This document shows positions 1 to 4,479 of a DNA stretch of 12,507 nucleotides, piece after piece; position 1 is the first letter of the stretch, and each line of letters opens with the position of its first letter. The notes below the pieces were generated by a model that saw nothing but the letters and a program-made list of their open reading frames with translations, made no database searches and was not told where the DNA came from. The DNA is taken from NCBI GenBank assembly GCA_016934895.1, contig JAFGRZ010000140.1:1-12507 (forward strand), read 5' to 3'. Made by a program: the position numbers and the translations under genes. This DNA comes from Candidatus Aminicenantota bacterium. GTDB taxonomy: Bacteria; Acidobacteriota; Aminicenantia; Aminicenantales; UBA8522.

Positions 1-954
1 CGGCTGGTCGAAAATTTTGTCCCAGATAAACGGGGCATCCCCGTCCATGAATTTGTCCACGGAATTGCCGGCGGCATCCGTGATGGCGAAGTCCGCCCGG
101 ACAATCTGACCGTCGGGATCGCTCGATCCGGAAGCATCGATGCCGATCGGGCGGCCGACCATGTTCTTGCAGGGCATGCAAGAAGTCGTGAGTGCGCAGG
201 TGGGCGGAGCATTGACCACCAGGGTCGCCTCGCAGGGGCCCGTCGACAGTTTACCCTGGGCGTTCGCGGCCCGGCCTTTGAAAGTATAGGTCCCGGGCTT
301 GTCGAAACTCGTCTGCTTTCTCGCCGCATCCGGCGTAAAGGGATGGGTGGTGATCTTCTGGCCGTCCGGGCCGAGGATGTCCACTTCCATGGTTGCGGCC
401 AGCTGAGTGCCGCTCATATCGATCGTCACCTGGTCTTTGAGGTTCACCTTGGAGGGGGAGACAATCAACGCACATGTGGGCAGAGGAAGCTCGAGGTCCG
501 TGACCCCACGCAGGGAGATATTCCCGCATGGCCTCGGCATGACAAATTCATAGGCCTTGTAATCCTTTTCCACCTTGAAGGAGAAAACTTCAAGAGGCGC
601 TTTGCCGGCCCACTCGATGTCCTGGGCCAACTTCACCTTTCCATGGGAACGGAAGAGCATCCACTGGAGTTTGTCCCCCACAGGCAGCGCCTTCTCCTCG
701 AAGGTGGCTCCTTTGAGCTGTTCCATGAAGGGAAGATAAAGGTCGCCGGCCCCGGCCAGGTCAAAGCCGTACTTGATATCCGCGGCATAGCGGTCGACCA
801 GCATCTTCATGACGTCCTGGGTCGGCACCCGTCCCCGAATCCGCACAAGAGTGTATTGCCCGATGCTCTTGAGCTTTTTGGTCTCCGCATACGAGCTCAA
901 GGCGAAAACCGCAATAAAGAGAACGATAAACGCCAGGATTTTTTTGTTTTTCAT
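1..954 (-). CDS. Secreted protein with two Ig/PKD-like domains, 3' end cut by window edge
   Basis: The frame is open from ATG at 954 to the left edge (318 codons, no stop), so the C-terminus is missing. Residues 1-22 are a typical Sec signal peptide: KNKK basic start, hydrophobic core, then an SSYA-like cleavage site. Residues 23-140 form a globular region I do not recognise. Two repeated units follow, each opening with PTCAL (residues 159 and 251, 92 residues apart). The second has the PKD-like signature ASGSSDPDGQI. C161 could pair with C241, and C253, C259 and C262 cluster in the second unit, which fits an oxidised periplasmic or surface location. The start is supported by GGAGG five bases upstream (960-964). 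A TTGACA box lies 15-20 bases beyond the stop codon of the glutamine amidotransferase gene, so the gene probably has its own promoter. In related lineages such proteins can end in an OmpA-type peptidoglycan-binding domain, but that part is not visible here. Function is unassigned. Confidence 0.85.
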   Translation of the reverse strand, partial: MKNKKILAFIVLFIAVFALSSYAETKKLKSIGQYTLVRIRGRVPTQDVMKMLVDRYAADIKYGFDLAGAGDLYLPFMEQLKGATFEEKALPVGDKLQWMLFRSHGKVKLAQDIEWAGKAPLEVFSFKVEKDYKAYEFVMPRPCGNISLRGVTDLELPLPTCALIVSPSKVNLKDQVTIDMSGTQLAATMEVDILGPDGQKITTHPFTPDAARKQTSFDKPGTYTFKGRAANAQGKLSTGPCEATLVVNAPPTCALTTSCMPCKNMVGRPIGIDASGSSDPDGQIVRADFAITDAAGNSVDKFMDGDAPFIWDKIFDQP

Positions 955-978
955 CCGCGCCTCCATTGAAATGAATTC

Positions 979-1010
979 CATAAAAAAGAAAGAGAAAACT
1001 CTCTCTTTTC
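979..1010 (-). other. Leader hairpin followed by T-tract, upstream of the secreted protein gene
   Basis: On the minus strand the leader contains AAAGAGA, a six-base loop, TCTCTTT, then C and six T. This makes a perfect but AT-rich 7-bp stem ahead of a U-tract, between the putative promoter and the start codon at 954. It looks like a weak intrinsic terminator or a transcript-stability element. With only three G-C pairs the stem may be too weak to terminate. Confidence 0.3.
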
Positions 1011-1017
1011 CTTATGA

Positions 1018-1045
1018 TAATTATAAAAAAAAGGCACTTTGTCAA
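1018..1045 (-). promoter_or_regulatory. Putative promoter of the Ig/PKD-like secreted protein gene
   Basis: Read on the minus strand, a perfect TTGACA (1045-1040) is followed by an AT-rich stretch. It offers TAATTA at 1023-1018 after a 16-base spacer, or a perfect TATAAT at 1025-1020 after a short 14-base spacer. The spacer contains a run of eight T. It sits between the stop of the amidotransferase gene (1059) and the start at 954, which leaves a leader of roughly 55-60 bases. Confidence 0.5.
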
Positions 1046-1058
1046 GGAAAAAGCGCAT

Positions 1059-1769
1059 TTATTTCCCGCCCCCATCACCCAGAAAATGCCGGACGATTCT
1101 CCGGATGAGCCCTGAGTCCCTGGGTGCCGTCCGCAGAGCGCCCGCGAAAACGGGCGCCGTTGGCAGGCCGCGCTCGACGAGGGCCTTGAGGAATCGACGC
1201 GCGTCGGCGATATCGATCTCCGGATGAAATTGAATCCCCCAGACCGGCCGGCCGGCGAGCTCGAAGGCCTGGATGGGACATCTCGGGGTCGAGGCCAGAA
1301 CGCGATACTCGGAGCCCAGGCCGACCGCCTCGTCAAAATGACTGCAGAACGCAAAAGCGACGCCTTTTTCGCCGAGAAGACCGCTTTTCTCAACGATTTG
1401 GATCGGATACCAGCCGACCTCGGGCTGGGCGCAGCGCCGCACCCGGTCGGCTTCGCCGAGGGCCAGGGCGATCAACTGATGACCGTAGCAACTGCCGAGC
1501 AAGGGGAAGCCCCGGGCCGCCACGTCTTGGACAAAGGCGACCTCCCCATCGACCCAAGGCTCCCTCTCCACAATCGAGGCCTCAGAACCCGTCAGGATGA
1601 AATGGGTGAATTCCCCTTTCAAAGCGGGGAATCGTCCGTCGGGCGCCCGAAAGGAGGCAAAAGGAGCGTCCAGGAACTTGCCCCAGTGCTCGACCGGATG
1701 GTAGATCGATGGCTCGATCGCATTGTCGATGATCGCCACCCGGATGTTTTTTCTGTGAGCAAACGTCAT
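1059..1769 (-). CDS. Class I glutamine amidotransferase (GMP-synthase-like GATase1 domain)
   Basis: A 236-residue free-standing GATase1 protein. The nucleophile elbow is GSCYGHQ with Cys94, and the catalytic His182 and Glu184 lie in the motif FHPE. TGSEAS (60-65) occupies the position of the oxyanion-loop motif, and an EVGW-like segment (117-120) matches GuaA-type amidotransferases. All three triad residues are present, so it should hydrolyse glutamine and pass ammonia to an acceptor. No synthetase domain or partner gene adjoins it. The class includes GuaA-like proteins of unknown acceptor and gamma-glutamyl hydrolases. Residues after about 200 form a basic C-terminal tail beyond the core domain. 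The ATG at 1769 lies about 23 bases downstream of a TATAAT box, with only a weak GGAG upstream. The gene is divergent from the ACT-domain gene. The specific substrate cannot be told from sequence. Confidence 0.88.
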   Translation of the reverse strand: MTFAHRKNIRVAIIDNAIEPSIYHPVEHWGKFLDAPFASFRAPDGRFPALKGEFTHFILTGSEASIVEREPWVDGEVAFVQDVAARGFPLLGSCYGHQLIALALGEADRVRRCAQPEVGWYPIQIVEKSGLLGEKGVAFAFCSHFDEAVGLGSEYRVLASTPRCPIQAFELAGRPVWGIQFHPEIDIADARRFLKALVERGLPTAPVFAGALRTAPRDSGLIRRIVRHFLGDGGGK

Positions 1770-1792
1770 GGCGCGGCTTTCGGAGACTCTCC

Positions 1793-1821
1793 ATTATAGC
1801 CCCTGCGGAGGAAAAACAAAA
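1793..1821 (-). promoter_or_regulatory. Putative promoter of the glutamine amidotransferase gene
   Basis: A perfect TATAAT (minus strand, 1798-1793) stands 23 bases ahead of the ATG at 1769. The -35 region is weak: TTTTGT at 1821-1816 with a 17-base spacer. The implied leader is about 15-18 bases. It is back to back with the promoter of the ACT-domain gene. Confidence 0.42.
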
Positions 1822-1848
1822 TCGGCCCTTTTTTGCGCTGCGGGATTT

Positions 1849-1857
1849 TGATATAAT
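1849..1857 (+). promoter_or_regulatory. Extended -10 promoter of the ACT-domain gene
   Basis: TGATATAAT (1849-1857) is a perfect extended -10 element (TGn plus TATAAT). The -35 region at 17-base spacing is only a T-run (1829-1834), as is common for extended -10 promoters. The leader to the GTG at 1885 would be about 20 bases and includes the ribosome binding site AAGGAGG at 1871-1877. Confidence 0.5.
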
Positions 1858-1884
1858 CTTTTTTTCCCCGAAGGAGGGCAAACC

Positions 1885-2280
1885 GTGCACAGAGTCGAAG
1901 AAGCCAGCGAACTTCATGTCATCACGCCGGACGAGCCCGGCATCCTGGGAAAGGTGCTGGGAACCATGGCCAACGCGGGTGTGAACCTCAAGGCGCTCTG
2001 CGCCTATTCACAGGAAGGAAGGGGTCATTTCCTCCTGATCACCGCCGACAACAAGAAAGCGGAAAAATGTCTCAAGGCGCTCGGTTATAAGGTCAAAACG
2101 AACAAGGTGGTCACCGTCGAGATCGGTGACCGCATTGGAGCGGGAGCGGAAATCGGCGCCCTTCTGGGCAACGCCGTCATCGACATCCAATACTGCTACG
2201 GCACTTCCGCGGGAGTCGGCCGCGCCCTGCTTGTCATCAAGACCAACAGCCCCAAAAAAACCCTGACCACGTTGAAATAG
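1885..2280 (+). CDS. Tandem ACT-domain protein, likely amino-acid-binding regulator
   Basis: A 131-residue protein made of two ACT-like halves. The first (about 9-70) carries the hallmark DEPGILGKVLGTMANAGVNL, in which the PG turn and following helix form the ligand site. The second (about 75-130) has the same beta-alpha-beta rhythm but lacks the D-x-PG turn, reading DRIGAGAEIGALLG instead. Free-standing ACT pairs usually bind amino acids and act as sensors or small regulators. No catalytic domain is attached. The start is GTG at 1885, supported by AAGGAGG (1871-1877) with a seven-base spacer and by an extended -10 promoter just upstream. It is divergent from the glutamine amidotransferase gene, which hints at but does not prove a shared link to nitrogen or amino-acid metabolism. 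It is convergent with the small gene ending at 2309, only 28 bases away. The ligand is unknown. Confidence 0.85.
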   Translation: MHRVEEASELHVITPDEPGILGKVLGTMANAGVNLKALCAYSQEGRGHFLLITADNKKAEKCLKALGYKVKTNKVVTVEIGDRIGAGAEIGALLGNAVIDIQYCYGTSAGVGRALLVIKTNSPKKTLTTLK

Positions 2281-2308
2281 CGGCCGTTCGAGCCGACGTC
2301 GTCCTTCC

Positions 2309-2581
2309 CTACTTCAGGGCCGTGATCTTGAAGATGACGCCCTTCGGGTCGGGGCAGGTCAGGAACTCCGTTTCCGCGATCCAGTCATCATCGGGGAGCT
2401 CCTCCTCCCTTTGCTTGGCGGTCAGGAAGGGAAAGAGGCTGTTCAGAGCATAAATGCAAACCCTCTTGCTATCGGGAATTTCGATCGTTCCCTCGCCCCG
2501 GATAAAGAAAGTGTCGCCCACCTTATGCCTGGCCCCGCAGCGCTCTCTGACTTCGGCCACTTCGACCTTCAATTCTCGCAT
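2309..2581 (-). CDS. Small TIGR04076-type protein of unknown function
   Basis: A 90-residue protein. The pattern resembles the TIGR04076 family: a short beta-rich start (ELKVEVAEVRERC), GARHKVGDTF, a central VCIYALNSLFPFL segment where Cys42 fits the family's conserved position, and CPDPKGVIFKI at the end with Cys76. The family is described as uncharacterised, with conserved cysteines. The frame extends seven codons further, to an ATG at 2602, but that codon lies inside the probable -10 box. The ATG at 2581 has AAAGGAG (2593-2587) five bases upstream, so I take 2581 as the start. There is no signal peptide or membrane segment, so it is probably cytoplasmic. It is divergent from exbD and convergent with the ACT gene. 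The family assignment is from memory of the motif pattern and no function is claimed. Confidence 0.8.
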   Translation of the reverse strand: MRELKVEVAEVRERCGARHKVGDTFFIRGEGTIEIPDSKRVCIYALNSLFPFLTAKQREEELPDDDWIAETEFLTCPDPKGVIFKITALK

Positions 2582-2586
2582 CCCGG

Positions 2587-2593
2587 CTCCTTT
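2587..2593 (-). promoter_or_regulatory. Ribosome binding site that fixes the start of the TIGR04076-type gene
   Basis: AAAGGAG on the minus strand, five bases from the ATG at 2581. It lies inside the longer reading frame that begins at 2602 and so argues for the shorter protein. Confidence 0.7.
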
Positions 2594-2601
2594 CAATCCC
2601 A

Positions 2602-2630
2602 ACTATACAAACTCGTTTGAAGAATTGCAA
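2602..2630 (-). promoter_or_regulatory. Putative promoter of the TIGR04076-type gene
   Basis: Minus strand TTGCAA (2630-2625), a 17-base spacer, then TATAGT (2607-2602). The expected transcript start near 2595 leaves a leader of about 14 bases that still contains the AAAGGAG site. The far ATG at 2602 falls within this -10 box. Confidence 0.5.
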
Positions 2631-2667
2631 ACGGCCCACACCCGAACCGGGCGACTTGGAAAATGCG

Positions 2668-2697
2668 TTGACAAACCGGAATTGTTTGGAATACAAT
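2668..2697 (+). promoter_or_regulatory. Near-consensus sigma70 promoter of exbD
   Basis: A perfect TTGACA (2668-2673), an 18-base spacer and TACAAT (2692-2697). The transcript would begin about 30 bases ahead of the ATG at 2735 and include GAGGAGG at 2723-2729. This is among the best promoter matches in the window. Confidence 0.6.
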
Positions 2698-2734
2698 AGC
2701 TCTCCCGAACATTGACGTTATTGAGGAGGCCCAT

Positions 2735-3133
2735 ATGGCAACGAAAGCCGAACCCAATGTCGTCCCGCTCTGCGACGTCTTGCTCGTTCTGCTGATCATC
2801 TTCATGGTCATCACGCCGATCGTCCAGAAGGGGATCGACGTCAAGTTGCCGGAGACCGCCGCCGACACAAGCGGAGGGATGCCGACGGGGTTGATCGTCC
2901 TGACGATGAAATTGGACCAATCGGTGCTGATCAACCAGCAAGAAGTCAGCCTCAATGTCCTCCAAGATGAGCTCCGCCGCATTTATTCGGCCCGTCAGGA
3001 CAAGACCATTTTCATCCGGGCCGATGCCAAGATCCCTTACAGTCGAGTGTTGGAAATGATCGACATCGCCAAGGGCGCCGGAGTGGAAACCCTGGGCATC
3101 ATTCCGGAATATTTCACCGAAGAAGGCGTGTAG
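2735..3133 (+). CDS. exbD: ExbD/TolR-family biopolymer transport protein, without adjacent ExbB
   Basis: A 132-residue protein with the standard ExbD/TolR layout. A short cytoplasmic start is followed by the signature NVVPLCDVLLVLL and one membrane helix (about 12-32). The rest is a periplasmic domain with the conserved FIRADAKIPYSRVLEMID segment (93-110). Asp14 in the helix matches the proton-path aspartate essential in this family. With an ExbB/TolQ channel, such proteins use the proton motive force to energise TonB-dependent uptake, Tol-Pal function or related outer-envelope work. Only the D subunit is present here, and no ExbB, TonB or TolA is seen on either side. The start is set by GAGGAGG (2723-2729) five bases from the ATG, and a strong promoter precedes it, so it appears to be a single-gene unit. 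It is convergent with the acyl-CoA dehydrogenase gene. Whether it serves Ton, Tol or another motor cannot be decided. Confidence 0.92.
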   Translation: MATKAEPNVVPLCDVLLVLLIIFMVITPIVQKGIDVKLPETAADTSGGMPTGLIVLTMKLDQSVLINQQEVSLNVLQDELRRIYSARQDKTIFIRADAKIPYSRVLEMIDIAKGAGVETLGIIPEYFTEEGV

Positions 3134-3185
3134 CCGACACGAAGCCCATTCGCCCGTCCATCCAGCCATTCTTTAGAAGATCGAT

Positions 3186-3241
3186 CGCCCTCCCTGTGAT
3201 TCCCCCCCAAGAGGGCGGCCTGTTTCAGACTCGAAACCGCC
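3186..3241. other. Overlapping inverted repeats between convergent genes
   Basis: Two alternative hairpins lie in the 129-base gap between exbD and the acyl-CoA dehydrogenase gene. CGCCCTC (3186-3192) can pair with GAGGGCG (3211-3217) across an 18-base loop. GGCG (3214-3217) plus GTTTC (3222-3226) can pair with GAAAC (3233-3237) plus CGCC (3238-3241), with a four-base bulge. They share 3214-3217, so only one can form at a time. Neither is followed by a clear T-run, so use as a bidirectional terminator is possible but not shown. The rest of the gap has no other visible feature. Confidence 0.3.
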
Positions 3242-3262
3242 GGAGACCGAATCGGGCCGATA

Positions 3263-4411
3263 TCATTTGATCGGACCGATCACCTCGCGCGAGATGACCA
3301 GCCTCTGGATCTCATTCGTCCCCTCGTAGATCTGGAGCAGCTTGGCGTCCCGCATCAGCTTCTCCATCGGGTAGTCCCTCATGTAGCCATATCCGCCGAA
3401 TAGCTGAAGCGCTTCGATTGTCGTGCTCATGGCCACGTCCGAGCCGAAGCATTTCGCCATGGCCGATTCTTTTCCGCAGGGCTTGCCCTGGTCCATCAGC
3501 CAGGCGGCGTGCCAGACAAGATGACGGGCCGCATTGATCTCCATGGCCATCTGGGCGAGCTTGAAACCCGTGTTCTGGAACAGAGCGACCGGTTTCCCGA
3601 ATTGCTTGCGGGTCTTGGCGTAGTCAACGGCATATTCGAGGGCCGTCCGGGCGACCCCGACCCCGGCCGCACCCACCGAAGCGCGCGTCTTGTCCAGGGT
3701 CTTCATGGCCACGATGAAACCCATTCCCTCCTTGGCCAGCAGGTTCGCGACGGGCACCCGCACGTCCTCAAAGAAGAGCTCCGTCGTGTTGGAGGCCCGG
3801 TGTCCCAACTTATCCTCCTCCTTGCCGATGACCATGCCGGGTGTCTCGCGCGGCACGACGATCGCGCTCACGCCGCGGATTCCCTTTTCCGGATCCGTCA
3901 ATGCGAAGACGACATACAGATCGGCGATCCCGCCGTTGGTGATAAAACACTTGGAGCCGTTGATGACATAGTGGTCGGCGTCGCGGACGGCCCGCGTCTT
4001 GGTCGCGCCGGCGTCCGAACCGGCTTCCCGTTCCGTCAGGCAAAAGGAAGCGAAGCCCTTCTTTTTGGTGAACGGGATCAGGAATGTCTCTTTCTGTTCA
4101 TCCGTCCCAAAGAGGAGGATGGGGATGAAGGCCAGCGAGGTCGCCATGATCGTGGTGAACATTCCGGCGCAGCCGGCGGCCAGTTCTTCGCTGATGATCG
4201 CGATGTCCAGCTCACTCAGCCCCCCGCCTCCGTACTCCTGCGGGATGTTGCAGGTCATGAATCCCGCCTCGAAAGCCTTCTTCATGATCTCTTCCGGGAA
4301 TTCGTCTCCCTTGTCATACTTGGCGGCGTTCGGACGCATTTCCTTGAGAGCGAACTCCCTGGCCATACTCTGAAGCGCCTGCTGTTCTTCGCTCAAGTTG
4401 AAATCGATCAC
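3263..4411 (-). CDS. Acyl-CoA dehydrogenase (short/medium-chain type, FAD-dependent)
   Basis: A 382-residue flavoprotein, the usual family length, which removes hydrogens from C2 and C3 of an acyl-CoA and passes electrons to electron-transfer flavoprotein. The N-terminal helical domain (1-115) is followed by the beta domain with the FAD/substrate motif CLTEREAGSDAGA (124-136) and ITNGG (157-161). The C-terminal helical domain has TRKQFG (267-272) and LFGGYGYMRDYPMEKLMRDAK (337-357). Glu363 in IYEGTNEIQR is at the catalytic-base position of short- and medium-chain and butyryl-CoA enzymes; isovaleryl- and long-chain types have another residue there. The frame is open to 4525, but GTG at 4411 has AGGAGG (4422-4417) five bases upstream and gives the normal IDFNLSEEQ start. 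The gene has its own promoter behind the radical-SAM gene. The exact acyl chain is unknown, and no ETF or thiolase gene is nearby. Confidence 0.95.
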   Translation of the reverse strand: MIDFNLSEEQQALQSMAREFALKEMRPNAAKYDKGDEFPEEIMKKAFEAGFMTCNIPQEYGGGGLSELDIAIISEELAAGCAGMFTTIMATSLAFIPILLFGTDEQKETFLIPFTKKKGFASFCLTEREAGSDAGATKTRAVRDADHYVINGSKCFITNGGIADLYVVFALTDPEKGIRGVSAIVVPRETPGMVIGKEEDKLGHRASNTTELFFEDVRVPVANLLAKEGMGFIVAMKTLDKTRASVGAAGVGVARTALEYAVDYAKTRKQFGKPVALFQNTGFKLAQMAMEINAARHLVWHAAWLMDQGKPCGKESAMAKCFGSDVAMSTTIEALQLFGGYGYMRDYPMEKLMRDAKLLQIYEGTNEIQRLVISREVIGPIK

Positions 4412-4416
4412 GATGT

Positions 4417-4422
4417 CCTCCT
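4417..4422 (-). promoter_or_regulatory. Ribosome binding site that fixes the GTG start of the acyl-CoA dehydrogenase
   Basis: AGGAGG on the minus strand, five bases ahead of GTG at 4411. The longer reading frame upstream would run through the promoter and into the end of the radical-SAM gene. Confidence 0.75.
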
Positions 4423-4450
4423 CGTCGATGTTTAGAAAATGTCGCCCCCT

Positions 4451-4479
4451 TTTATATACTGGAGAAAAGGCAAAGTCAA
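4451..4479 (-). promoter_or_regulatory. Putative promoter of the acyl-CoA dehydrogenase gene
   Basis: Minus strand TTGACT (4479-4474), a 17-base spacer and TATAAA (4456-4451). The TGA stop codon of the radical-SAM gene (4478-4476) is embedded in the -35 box. The leader to GTG 4411 would be about 33 bases. It suggests that the dehydrogenase is transcribed apart from the mre operon, although read-through is possible because no terminator is visible between them. Confidence 0.5.

Noticed and set aside
343..969. A 208-codon plus-strand open frame
   Set aside because: It is antisense to the secreted Ig/PKD-like gene, which has a signal peptide, repeats and a ribosome binding site. The plus-strand frame has none of these.
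2281..2308. Short CGGC/GCCG inverted repeat between convergent genes
   Set aside because: A four-base-pair stem without a T-tract is expected by chance in this base composition.
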